A stretch of 64,000 bases of DNA from Mycobacterium sp. UM_WGJ. Lineage in GTDB: Bacteria > Actinomycetota > Actinomycetes > Mycobacteriales > Mycobacteriaceae. The notes beneath the pieces are model-generated. The model had not been told where the DNA came from, did not search any database, and saw nothing but the letters and a program-made list of their open reading frames with translations. Position 1 is the first letter of the stretch, and every line of letters begins with the position of its first letter. Location: the NCBI RefSeq assembly GCF_000455125.1, contig NZ_AUWR01000008.1:1-64000 (forward strand), read 5' to 3'. Positions 56,832-64,000 of this stretch are shown in pieces. Position numbers and translations under genes: made by a program.

Positions 56832-58127
56832 ATGACTACATCGCGGCCGCCCGACCCGGGCCGTCGGCACGGGGGCATCAGCGGTTGGGCCGTTTGGTGG
56901 ATCTTCACGCTGCTGGCGGTTGCAGCCTTGGGCTACACGACGTGGCGGGCGCTGGGCAGCACGCCGTACCACATCGACGTCGACGTCTACCGGATGGCGG
57001 CACAGGCCTGGCGTGAAGGCCGGCCGCTCTACGGCCAGGACTGGTTCCAAACCCAGATCGACGGGACGGTTCTGCCGTTCACCTATCCCCCGATCGCCGC
57101 GGTGCTGTTCGCTCCGCTCACCTGGGTGTCGCTGGGCACCGCGACCGCCGCGCTGATCGTCCTCTCGACGCTGCTGCTGGTGGTGTCGATCACCATCGTG
57201 CTCACCGGTCTGGGGGTCCGCTTCGACGCGCACCCCGACTGCGGGCCGGCCTGGTGGCACCGCGGCGTGGTGGCGACGGCGATCGTGGCGGCGTCGATCT
57301 GGCTGGATGCCGAACCGATCTGGGCGAACTTCGACTTCGGTCAGGTCAATGCGGTGCTGATGACGTTGGTGATCGCCGACTGTGTACCGTGGCGCACCTA
57401 TTGGCCGCGCGGCGCACTGCTGGGTGTGGCGGTGGCGCTGAAGCTGACCCCGGCGGTGTTCCTGCTCTACTTCCTGTTACGTCGGGACAGGCGTGCCGCG
57501 GTGACCACCGTGGCGTCGTTCCTGGCGGCGACACTGGTGGGCTTCGTGATGGCCTGGAGTGACTCCTGGCAGTACTGGACGCACACCGTCAGCGATACCG
57601 ACCGCATCGGCGGGGCGAGCCTGAACACCAACCAGAACCTGGCCGGCGCGCTGGCCCGGCTGCCGCTGAACGACCAGCTGCGCTCGGTGCTGTGGCTGGC
57701 GGGGTGCCTGGCGGTGCTGGCGGCGATGTGGTGGGCGGGCCGCCGGGTGCTCCGGGCCGGTGAGCCGATCCTGGCGCTGGTGTGCGTGGCACTGTTCGGG
57801 TTGGTGGTGTCGCCGGTGTCGTGGTCACACCACTGGGTGTGGATGCTGCCCGCCGTGGTGGTCACGGCGGTGGTGGCCTACCGGCATCGGGCGGTCGTGC
57901 TCGGCGTGCTCGGTGTAGCGGGGGTGGCGCTGATGATGCGCAGTCCGATCGAGTTACTGCCCGAACACCACGAAGCCGGCGCGGCGTGGTGGCGCCAACT
58001 GGCCGGGACGTCCTACGTGTGGTGGGCATTGGCCGTGATCATCACGGCCGGCGCCACGCTGCGGCCCGTCCCCCGGACGAGTCCGGATCAGCCCGCCGCG
58101 GTCTCCGGAAACCGGGCGACCGGCTGA
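56832..58127 (+). CDS. mptC: Alpha-(1->2)-mannopyranosyltransferase MptC
   Basis: Orthologue of Rv2181, 431 aa from ATG 56832. This GT-C (GT87) enzyme adds single alpha-1,2-mannose branches to the lipoarabinomannan mannan core. About ten membrane helices are seen. The external-loop motif [21 protein letters not shown] contains the catalytic-type Asp, and [13 protein letters not shown] and [12 protein letters not shown] are typical GT87 stretches. A TAGGCT box at 56816-56821 suggests an almost leaderless transcript. The last 40 bp overlap the convergent acyltransferase gene. Confidence 0.93.
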   Translation: MTTSRPPDPGRRHGGISGWAVWWIFTLLAVAALGYTTWRALGSTPYHIDVDVYRMAAQAWREGRPLYGQDWFQTQIDGTVLPFTYPPIAAVLFAPLTWVSLGTATAALIVLSTLLLVVSITIVLTGLGVRFDAHPDCGPAWWHRGVVATAIVAASIWLDAEPIWANFDFGQVNAVLMTLVIADCVPWRTYWPRGALLGVAVALKLTPAVFLLYFLLRRDRRAAVTTVASFLAATLVGFVMAWSDSWQYWTHTVSDTDRIGGASLNTNQNLAGALARLPLNDQLRSVLWLAGCLAVLAAMWWAGRRVLRAGEPILALVCVALFGLVVSPVSWSHHWVWMLPAVVVTAVVAYRHRAVVLGVLGVAGVALMMRSPIELLPEHHEAGAAWWRQLAGTSYVWWALAVIITAGATLRPVPRTSPDQPAAVSGNRATG

Positions 58128-58822
58128 CCCGTTGCCCCGTCCTGTTGTGCGGCACCGTTTTTGACGCTTGCCGCGTAGATGTCGACGTATTCCTGGCCGG
58201 ACAGCCGCATCAATTCGTAGATCACCTCGTCGGTGACGGCGCGTTCGATGAAACGGTTGTCGGCCATCCCGTCGAAGCGGGAGAAATCCATCGGCTCACC
58301 GAAGCGGACGGTGACCCTGCCGAAGCGCAGCATCTTGGTGCCCGGCGGGTTGACCACGTTGGTGCCGACCATGACGACCGGGATCACCGGGACGCCGGTG
58401 TGCAGCGCGAGCCGCGCCAGTCCGGTCTTGCCCTTGTACAGCCGGCCGTCGGGTGAGCGGGTGCCCTCGGGGTAGATACCGAGCAACTTGCCCTGCGACA
58501 GGATCCGCTGAGCGGTGTTCAGCGCGGCCTGCGCGGCGTCAGAGTCGTTGCGGTCGATGGGAACCTGACCGACGGCGGTGTAGAAGGAGCGGGTGAGCCA
58601 GCCCTTGAGTCCCGTGCCGGTGAAGTACTCCGATTTGGCCAAAAAGGTGATCCGCCGGCGCACCACCAAGGGCAGGTAGAAGCTGTCCATGACGGCGAGG
58701 TGATTGCTGGCCAGGATGGCCGCACCGTCGTCGGGGATGTTCTCCAGACCCTCGACTTTCGGCCGCCCGATCAGAGCAAGCAGAGGCCCCAAGAAGACGT
58801 ACTTGGCCAGCCAGTACCACAT
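58088..58822 (-). CDS. 1-acyl-sn-glycerol-3-phosphate acyltransferase family (PlsC-like)
   Basis: Orthologue of Rv2182c, 244 aa. The acyltransferase motif [12 protein letters not shown] carries an H-x-x-x-x-D pair. [13 protein letters not shown]-like [11 protein letters not shown] and [10 protein letters not shown] correspond to motifs II-IV. It should acylate lysophosphatidic acid or a related lipid at the membrane. The C-terminal 14 codons overlap mptC on the opposite strand. It is downstream of the ArsA-like cluster but separated by 112 bp. Confidence 0.93.
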   Translation of the reverse strand: MWYWLAKYVFLGPLLALIGRPKVEGLENIPDDGAAILASNHLAVMDSFYLPLVVRRRITFLAKSEYFTGTGLKGWLTRSFYTAVGQVPIDRNDSDAAQAALNTAQRILSQGKLLGIYPEGTRSPDGRLYKGKTGLARLALHTGVPVIPVVMVGTNVVNPPGTKMLRFGRVTVRFGEPMDFSRFDGMADNRFIERAVTDEVIYELMRLSGQEYVDIYAASVKNGAAQQDGATGQPVARFPETAAG

Positions 58823-58934
58823 GGCCCCTCCCTCCTGCCCCGACTAAAGGCGGCCGTGTTCGCGCCAACTTTACCGACCGCGGGTGGCTAGGACCACACG
58901 GTGATTCGTCACATCACGAATTCCGCGGAATTCC

Positions 58935-59348
58935 TCAGCTTTCGGCGTTTCTGGTGTCGGTTTCAATGGTGACCGGAATCGGCTCATAGTTGGGCCGGGC
59001 CGGCGGCTGGTCGCCGCCACCCCCTCCGCCGGGCGAGCCGGGGTCCGGCGGACGTGGCGCCCCACCAGCTCCGTCGGGCTCGCCCACCACCGCGCGGATC
59101 ACCTCATACAGCGCGACGCTGTGCTCGGCGACGATGGTGAGCAGCGGATGTTCTTCCCCGGTGACCAGCGCAGCCAGCGCACACACCGGGCACCACACCT
59201 GTTGGCATTTGCCCGGGCCGTCACCCGAGGAGGCCGCCAACAGCGCCGCGGCGCGCACCGCCGGGTCAAGTCGATCCAGGATCGCCTGGGCCAGCTTGCG
59301 CAGTTCGGGTCCGAGCTCGCCCAGATCGGGGTGGGCGCCAGCGTTCAA
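58935..59348 (-). CDS. Cysteine-containing small protein (Rv2183c-like)
   Basis: A 137-aa protein with a helical N-terminal domain and the cluster GKCQQVWCPVCALAALVTGE (three Cys in residues 46-54), which could bind a metal or iron-sulfur cluster. It ends in a disordered Pro/Gly-rich tail. Its start overlaps the stop of the ArsA-like ATPase (ATGA), so the two products may act together. Its function is not known. Confidence 0.82.
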   Translation of the reverse strand: MNAGAHPDLGELGPELRKLAQAILDRLDPAVRAAALLAASSGDGPGKCQQVWCPVCALAALVTGEEHPLLTIVAEHSVALYEVIRAVVGEPDGAGGAPRPPDPGSPGGGGGGDQPPARPNYEPIPVTIETDTRNAES

Positions 59349-60643
59349 CGTCGCACCTCCTCATCGCCAGTCACCGGCCACACGGCCGGATCCGGCCGGA
59401 AGCGCACCGTCAGTTCGCTGCCACGCAGCGTTGCGTCCACGACCGTGCACCGCCGCAGCACCGACGCCAACCGAACCCGACGTCGGGTGCCACCTGCACC
59501 GATGATCAGATCATCTCCGGATCGCCCCAGGCTCAGCGCACCGGAATCGACCTGGGGTAACTCTAGCCGCAGTCGATACACCGCCCCCAAGCCGGAACCG
59601 GACTCCCGGTCGACCACTGGCCGCACCGGACCGGGTGGCGCCGATCCGTCGCGGCGGCGGCTGTTCGCGAGTAGATCGCCCAGCGCTTTAGGGCCGATCG
59701 GCTCCCCCGCCAGATGCGGGACCAACACCATCGCCACATCACCGATGGCGCGGTCGACCTCGTCGAGGACACCGCTCTGTTCCCTGATCCGTTCGGCGTA
59801 CCAGTCGAACGCCGGGTGCGCCGGCAGATTGGTGTAGACGTACGAATCATCCTGCAACAAAATCTGATTGACGATCAGCTCTGCCACCCGGACGCCGGTC
59901 AGCGACAGCGCCCCCAAAGTCCGGACGGCTTCGGCGGCCACCACGCGCTCGGCGGTCAGCACCAGGTGCGCAGCGACCGTCGTCTCATCGGTCAGCCGCT
60001 CGGCAAGCTGCTCGGCGGCGCTGCTGATTCGCTCGATCAGATCGACCAGTGCGGTCGACCGGGGATCCTCGGTTCCACTGAGCCGACGGTGCCGCGGCCA
60101 GGACCGCTCGGCGTAGAGCGCCACCGTCGCCGGCAGCGTCAGCATCCGCATCGCATCGGCGGTGGACGCACAGTCGACGATGACCCGGTCCCAATGCCCG
60201 GTGTCTGCCAGTTCGCCCACCTCGTGCAGGCCCAGCACTTCCTGCACACCGGGAAGCGCCGAAAGCTCTTCGGGCGCAACGCTACCCAGGTCAGACTCGG
60301 GGAACCGCGCGGCCAGGACCTCGACCACGCCGGCCCACTGCCGCTCGAGCAGGGCCAGCGTGTCCAACGCCAACACGTCCAGGCAGCCACCCCCCATTCC
60401 GGCGTCATCGACGTCCACCGTGATGGGGTCCCGGCCGTCACCGGGGGGCACCGGCAGTCCGAGCACGTCGCCCACCGAATGGGCCTGGTCGGTGGAGATC
60501 AGCAACACCCGGTCACCAGCGCATGCCAACGAGACCGCGGTCGCCGCCGCACACGTGGACTTGCCTACGCCGCCCTTGCCGACGAACAGACTGATCGCAG
60601 GCACGGGAAGCGCTGTCGGCGTTCCTGCCTCAGGCGGCTTCAC
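59345..60643 (-). CDS. ArsA/GET3-like anion-transporting ATPase
   Basis: Orthologue of Rv2184c, 432 aa. The deviant Walker A GKGGVGKSTCAAATAV is at residues 23-38, and the switch-type motif ISTDQAHSVGDVLGLP follows. ArsA-family ATPases include tail-anchored protein targeting factors, and the mycobacterial ones have no arsenical context. The C-terminal 100 residues form a small beta domain resembling an alpha-crystallin/ArsA HSP20-like domain. It is coupled by 4-bp overlaps to the genes on both sides (58935 and 60640). Confidence 0.88.
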   Translation of the reverse strand: MKPPEAGTPTALPVPAISLFVGKGGVGKSTCAAATAVSLACAGDRVLLISTDQAHSVGDVLGLPVPPGDGRDPITVDVDDAGMGGGCLDVLALDTLALLERQWAGVVEVLAARFPESDLGSVAPEELSALPGVQEVLGLHEVGELADTGHWDRVIVDCASTADAMRMLTLPATVALYAERSWPRHRRLSGTEDPRSTALVDLIERISSAAEQLAERLTDETTVAAHLVLTAERVVAAEAVRTLGALSLTGVRVAELIVNQILLQDDSYVYTNLPAHPAFDWYAERIREQSGVLDEVDRAIGDVAMVLVPHLAGEPIGPKALGDLLANSRRRDGSAPPGPVRPVVDRESGSGLGAVYRLRLELPQVDSGALSLGRSGDDLIIGAGGTRRRVRLASVLRRCTVVDATLRGSELTVRFRPDPAVWPVTGDEEVRR

Positions 60644-61077
60644 TCAGCCTCTGCTCGCTTCTTCAGGTCCTTCAGCGCGGTGTCGGTCAGCCGCCGCTCC
60701 GCCTTGCGCTTGAGCAGGCCGATCATCGGAATCATCAGATCCACCGACAACTCGTAAAGAACCTCGGTTCCAGATCCCTTGGGCGTCAATCGATATTCGC
60801 CGTTGAGCGCCTTCAGTAGCGAACTCGACTGCAACGACCAACGCACCGAGCGACGGTCTGGCGACCAGTCGTAGTCCAGCACCATGGTGTCCTTGAGCAC
60901 AGCCGCGTCGAGTACCAACCGCGCCACCTTCGGGTAGCCGTCGGCATCGGTCTCGAGCACTTCGGCCTCGGTGTACTCCGAGACCCAGTCGGGGTAGGCG
61001 CCGATGTCGGCGATCACCTTCATCACCGTGTCCGGATCCGCCGCGATGTAGATCGTCTGAGCCGTTTTATCAGCCAC
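60640..61077 (-). CDS. SRPBCC-fold polyketide cyclase/lipid-binding protein (TB16.3-like)
   Basis: Orthologue of Rv2185c, 145 aa, the START/SRPBCC fold: TIYIAADPDTVMKVIADIGAYPDWVSEY at the N-terminus and a long C-terminal helix ending in LKKRAEAE. The family binds hydrophobic ligands in a central cavity. The ligand is unknown. It is first in a coupled run 60640-59345-58935 with the ArsA-like ATPase and the Cys protein. Confidence 0.9.
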   Translation of the reverse strand: MADKTAQTIYIAADPDTVMKVIADIGAYPDWVSEYTEAEVLETDADGYPKVARLVLDAAVLKDTMVLDYDWSPDRRSVRWSLQSSSLLKALNGEYRLTPKGSGTEVLYELSVDLMIPMIGLLKRKAERRLTDTALKDLKKRAEAE

Positions 61078-61171
61078 GTACTTACTTCCCTAACTCGCTA
61101 GCGCCTGCCACACCGCCCTCGGCAGAGACGGTACCTGTCCTTTTTCGGAGCCGCTGTGCTGTAGCGCCGGG

Positions 61172-61567
61172 TCAACTGACAGCGAGCGGAGAGACCCCGA
61201 CCGGCCGGGAACGCTCGAGGCGGTCCTTGATCTCGAAGGCCATCCGTTTGCCGGCCACCCGGCGACGGTGGTTGAGCTTCGCCAGGTTCAGCCGGGCCAG
61301 CTGCCGGCCGGTCACACCGGTGGGTTCGGCGTGCAGGAAGTAGTGCAGCAGCACACCGTCGAGCATCGGCTCCAGCCAGACCTCCATGGTGCCGGTCAGC
61401 GGCCCGCCCACCGTCCACCGCATGCCCTTGTCGGCACGATCCTCGACCACCTGCAGCTGCAGGTCGGGCCACCATCGCTGCCAACTCGAACGATCGGCGA
61501 CAGCCGCCCCGACCTGCTCGCCGGACGCAGCAACGAATGTCTCGTCGGCGACCTGGATACTGTTCAT
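61172..61567 (-). CDS. Second SRPBCC-type protein (Rv2186c-like)
   Basis: A 131-aa protein from ATG 61567 ([16 protein letters not shown]), consistent with the family start; a GTG three codons upstream is less likely. [20 protein letters not shown] and [20 protein letters not shown] fit the SRPBCC beta-sheet. The sequence ends VGVSPLAVS. Tandem SRPBCC genes here suggest a paired or paralogous role. The ligand is unknown. It is divergent from fadD15 with 193 bp between. Confidence 0.87.
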   Translation of the reverse strand: MNSIQVADETFVAASGEQVGAAVADRSSWQRWWPDLQLQVVEDRADKGMRWTVGGPLTGTMEVWLEPMLDGVLLHYFLHAEPTGVTGRQLARLNLAKLNHRRRVAGKRMAFEIKDRLERSRPVGVSPLAVS

Positions 61568-61760
61568 GGCCCGCAAGCGTATCGAACACGCTTGCGCAAC
61601 CTTCCCCCGCTATCTCTCCCGCGGGCCGACAACCGGTTCGCCGCGCCGGCCACTATCTTTCCCGGTGGGCGTACCGCAACGTGAACACCGTCACGGTCAT
61701 CATCAGTCGCCGACTAGGCTGATTGGATCGACACCCCGGTTGGCAAGAGAGGTCATCGCA

Positions 61761-63563
61761 ATGCGTGAGTTCAGTGTTCCCGCGCCGTTCACCGTCGAGG
61801 AGCACGACAACGTCGCCGCGGTCGTCTTCGAGCACGAGCGCAACAGCCCCGACTTCGCCATCTACCAGCGGTTGGTCGACGGGGCCTGGACCGACGTCAC
61901 CTGTGCAGAAGCCGCCGCGCAGATCCGCTCGGCCGCGCTGGGCCTGATCAGCCAGGGTGTGGCGGCCGGCGACCGGGTGGTCATCTTCTCGGCGACCCGT
62001 TACGAGTGGGCCATCCTGGACTACGCGATCCTGTCCATCGGTGCGGTGACCGTTCCGATCTATGAGACGTCGTCGGCCGAGCAGGTCCGCTGGGTGATGC
62101 AGGACTCCAGCGCAGTGGTGGCGTTTGCCGAAACCGACGCCCACGCCCAGATCGTCAACGAACTCGCCGGCGACCTGCCGTCGCTGCGGCGGGTGTTCAC
62201 CATCGACGGGTCAGGCGCCCCGGCCCTCGACGAACTCGCCGAGGCCGCCGCCGGCCAGGACCCGGCGCAGGTCACCGCGCGCCTCGACGCACTGCGGGCC
62301 ACCGACCCGGCGACGCTGATCTACACCTCGGGCACCACCGGGCGGCCCAAGGGCTGCGAGCTCACCCACTCCAACCTCATCCACGAGGTCCGCGGCACCC
62401 AGGCCGCACTGCCGACCCTGATGACTTCCGGTCAGCGTCTGCTGGTCTTCCTGCCGCTGGCGCACGTGTTGGCGCGCGCCCTGAGCATCGCCGGCTTCGC
62501 CAACAAGGTCACGGTCGGATTCACCAGCGACATCAAGAACCTGGTGCCGATGTTCTCAGTGTTCAAGCCGACCGTGGTGGTGTCGGTGCCGCGGGTGTTC
62601 GAGAAGGTGTACAACACCGCCGCCCAGAACGCCGCCAACGACGGTAAGGGCCGCATCTTCGAGATGGCGGCCCAGACCGCGGTGGACTGGAGCGAGGCCA
62701 CCGACCGCGGCGGCCCCGGCCTGTTGCTACGCGTCAAGCACGCCCTGTTCGACAAGCTGGTGTACCACAAACTGCGTACCGCGCTGGGCGGTAACTGCCG
62801 GGCCTCGGTCTCCGGTGGCGCGCCGCTGGGCGAGCGGCTGGGCCACTTCTACCGCGGCGTCGGACTGTCCATCTATGAGGGCTACGGGCTGACCGAGACC
62901 ACTGCCGCCATCACCGTCAACCCGGTCGGCGGCATGAAAGTCGGGACCGTCGGAAAGCTGGTGCCCGGCAACAGTATGCGCATCGCCGAGGACGGTGAGC
63001 TGCTGGTGCGCGGTGGCGTGGTATTCAGCGGCTACTGGCAGAACGAGCAGGCCACGGCCGACGCGTTCACCGACGGCTGGTTCCGCACCGGCGACCTGGC
63101 CGCCATCGATGACGAGGGCTACCTCAAGATCACCGGTCGCAAGAAGGAGATCATCGTCACCGCCGGCGGCAAGAACGTCGCCCCCGCGGTGCTCGAGGAC
63201 CAGCTGCGGTCGCACCCGCTGATCAGCCAGGCGATGGTTGTCGGCGACGCCAAGCCGTTCATCGGCGCGCTGATCACCATCGACCCCGAGGCCATCGAGG
63301 GCTGGAAGCAGCGCAACAGCAAGGCCAGCAACGCGACCCCGGCGGACCTGGCCACCGACCCGGACCTGATCGCCGAGGTGGACGCGGCCGTCAAGCAGGC
63401 CAATCTGTCTGTCTCGCACGCCGAGTCGATCCGCAAGTTCCAGATCCTGCCGGTCGACTTCACCGAGGCCACCGGCGAGCTGACCCCCACCATGAAGGTC
63501 AAGCGCAACGTGGTCGCGGAGAAGTTCGCCGACGCGATCGAGGCTATCTACGCCAAGGGCTGA
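61761..63563 (+). CDS. fadD15: Long-chain fatty-acyl-CoA ligase FadD15
   Basis: FadD15 activates long-chain fatty acids to acyl-CoA. The 600-aa protein begins at ATG 61761 ([17 protein letters not shown]), the same length as in M. tuberculosis. ANL-superfamily motifs: [11 protein letters not shown] at residues 188-198 (A3), YGLTETT (A5), [26 protein letters not shown] (A7-A8) and the catalytic Lys of A10 in [11 protein letters not shown]. The enzyme probably feeds neighbouring acyl-lipid steps. A 57-bp palindromic element begins 3 bp after its stop. Confidence 0.96.
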   Translation: MREFSVPAPFTVEEHDNVAAVVFEHERNSPDFAIYQRLVDGAWTDVTCAEAAAQIRSAALGLISQGVAAGDRVVIFSATRYEWAILDYAILSIGAVTVPIYETSSAEQVRWVMQDSSAVVAFAETDAHAQIVNELAGDLPSLRRVFTIDGSGAPALDELAEAAAGQDPAQVTARLDALRATDPATLIYTSGTTGRPKGCELTHSNLIHEVRGTQAALPTLMTSGQRLLVFLPLAHVLARALSIAGFANKVTVGFTSDIKNLVPMFSVFKPTVVVSVPRVFEKVYNTAAQNAANDGKGRIFEMAAQTAVDWSEATDRGGPGLLLRVKHALFDKLVYHKLRTALGGNCRASVSGGAPLGERLGHFYRGVGLSIYEGYGLTETTAAITVNPVGGMKVGTVGKLVPGNSMRIAEDGELLVRGGVVFSGYWQNEQATADAFTDGWFRTGDLAAIDDEGYLKITGRKKEIIVTAGGKNVAPAVLEDQLRSHPLISQAMVVGDAKPFIGALITIDPEAIEGWKQRNSKASNATPADLATDPDLIAEVDAAVKQANLSVSHAESIRKFQILPVDFTEATGELTPTMKVKRNVVAEKFADAIEAIYAKG

Positions 63564-63566
63564 CCG

Positions 63567-63623
63567 AGCGGTTCAGCGAGGCTCGACGAAGGAGAGCCGA
63601 AGCTGGGACCGCCGCATGAACCG
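63567..63623. repeat. 57-bp palindromic element, copy C, downstream of fadD15
   Basis: The unit is bounded by a perfect 14-bp direct repeat ACCGAGCGGTTCAG (63563-63576 and 63620-63633) at the same 57-bp period as copy B. The inner arms GGCTC/GAGCC and outer CGGTTC.../...GGACCG fold it into a hairpin. It lies between the stops of convergent fadD15 and pimB', where it could also work as a bidirectional terminator, though no T-tract is present. Confidence 0.88.
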
Positions 63624-63629
63624 AGCGGT

Positions 63630-64000
63630 TCAGGCCTGCAGCAGGTCGGCCATTCGTCCGGCCAGCGTGTTCCAGCGCCAATGTCCCGTCGCCCATTCGC
63701 GTCCGGCGGCACCCATCGCTGTGGCCCGGTCGGGGTCGGCGAGCAGTCCGGCGACGGCGTCACCGATCTGTTCCACAGCCCGACCGTCGACCACCAGCCC
63801 AGTCCGGTTGTGCAGGACGGTTTCGGGGGCACCGCCGGAATTACCCGCGACCACCGGTACCCCGGCCGCCGACGCCTCCAGGAACACGATGCCCAGGCCT
63901 TCCACGTCAAGCCCGGCGCCCCGGGTGCGGCACGGCATCGCGAACACGTCGCCGAGCGAGTAATAGGCCGGCAGCTCGTCGGCCGGCACGCCGCCGGTGA
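63630..64000 (-). CDS. pimB: PimB' mannosyltransferase, 3' part only
   Basis: Only the C-terminal 123 residues are inside the window; the gene continues beyond 64000. The GT-B/GT4 donor-site pattern is visible: LPAYYSLGDVFAMPCRTR, then GLDVEGLGIVFLEASAAGVPVVAGNSGGAPE with the conserved E-x7-E motif. Position next to fadD15 identifies it as the Rv2188c orthologue, which adds the second mannose to phosphatidylinositol mannoside (PIM1 to PIM2). The stop is 66 bp from fadD15 and the intervening DNA is copy C of the palindromic element. Confidence 0.85.
   Translation of the reverse strand, partial: TGGVPADELPAYYSLGDVFAMPCRTRGAGLDVEGLGIVFLEASAAGVPVVAGNSGGAPETVLHNRTGLVVDGRAVEQIGDAVAGLLADPDRATAMGAAGREWATGHWRWNTLAGRMADLLQA

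Overview
The window is a high-GC chromosomal segment whose gene order follows, almost gene for gene, the Mycobacterium tuberculosis stretch from lppK (Rv2116) to pimB' (Rv2188c). The diagnostic set is mycobacterial: mshC (mycothiol), mptA and mptC (lipoarabinomannan), wag31, sepF, pknL, fadD15 and lppK/lppL/lppM. IS6110, PPE37, PE_PGRS37, parE2, the Rv2159c-Rv2162c block and yggS, which M. tuberculosis has in or near this interval, are absent. I therefore read it as a non-tuberculous member of the Mycobacteriaceae. Orthology is judged from remembered family sequences, not from a search.

Layout. 1-5.3 kb: the end of lppK, an extra 568-residue HELxE protein, trmI, a RecB-like nuclease coupled to a thioesterase, and a DUF4126 membrane protein. 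5.4-11.1 kb: hisG and hisE, a HAD phosphatase, and a long-form cobalamin methionine synthase metH behind an SAH-riboswitch-like leader. 11.2-23 kb: PAC2 protein, SDR, mshC, cysQ, two conserved actinobacterial genes, a phosphoglycerate-mutase-family protein, uppP, lppL, pyrD, a PEBP protein, an M20 peptidase and tRNA-Leu(GAG). 23.2-46 kb: the division and cell-wall (dcw) cluster on the minus strand, transcribed mraZ-rsmH-ftsL-pbpB-(small Cys-rich secreted protein)-murE-murF-mraY-murD-ftsW-murG-murC-ftsQ-ftsZ-yfiH-sepF-yggT-wag31, broken by one plus-strand DUF2249 gene. 46-64 kb: DUF3040, GNAT, lppM, a methylenetetrahydrofolate reductase-type gene, idsA2, mptA, the Rv2175c/pknL pair, aroG, RNase AS, mptC, an acyltransferase, an ArsA-like cluster, fadD15 and the end of pimB'.

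The genes combine into peptidoglycan precursor synthesis and septation (dcw, uppP, wag31), mannosylated envelope lipid synthesis (mptA, mptC, pimB', acyltransferase, fadD15), and one-carbon, sulfur and thiol metabolism (metH, the MTHFR-type gene, mshC, cysQ).

The most unusual signal is a dispersed 57-bp palindromic element present three times. Two copies lie in frame, in the same reading frame, inside murD and mptA; the third sits just after the fadD15 stop. This resembles the Rickettsia palindromic elements that insert into protein genes. Other notable points are the SAH-type leader of metH, a structured mraZ-rsmH leader that corrects the rsmH start, a three-box MraZ operator, a 56-bp tandem repeat between murG and murC, loss of yggS, and an apparently ligand-free hemerythrin-like/DUF2249 protein inserted beside wag31.
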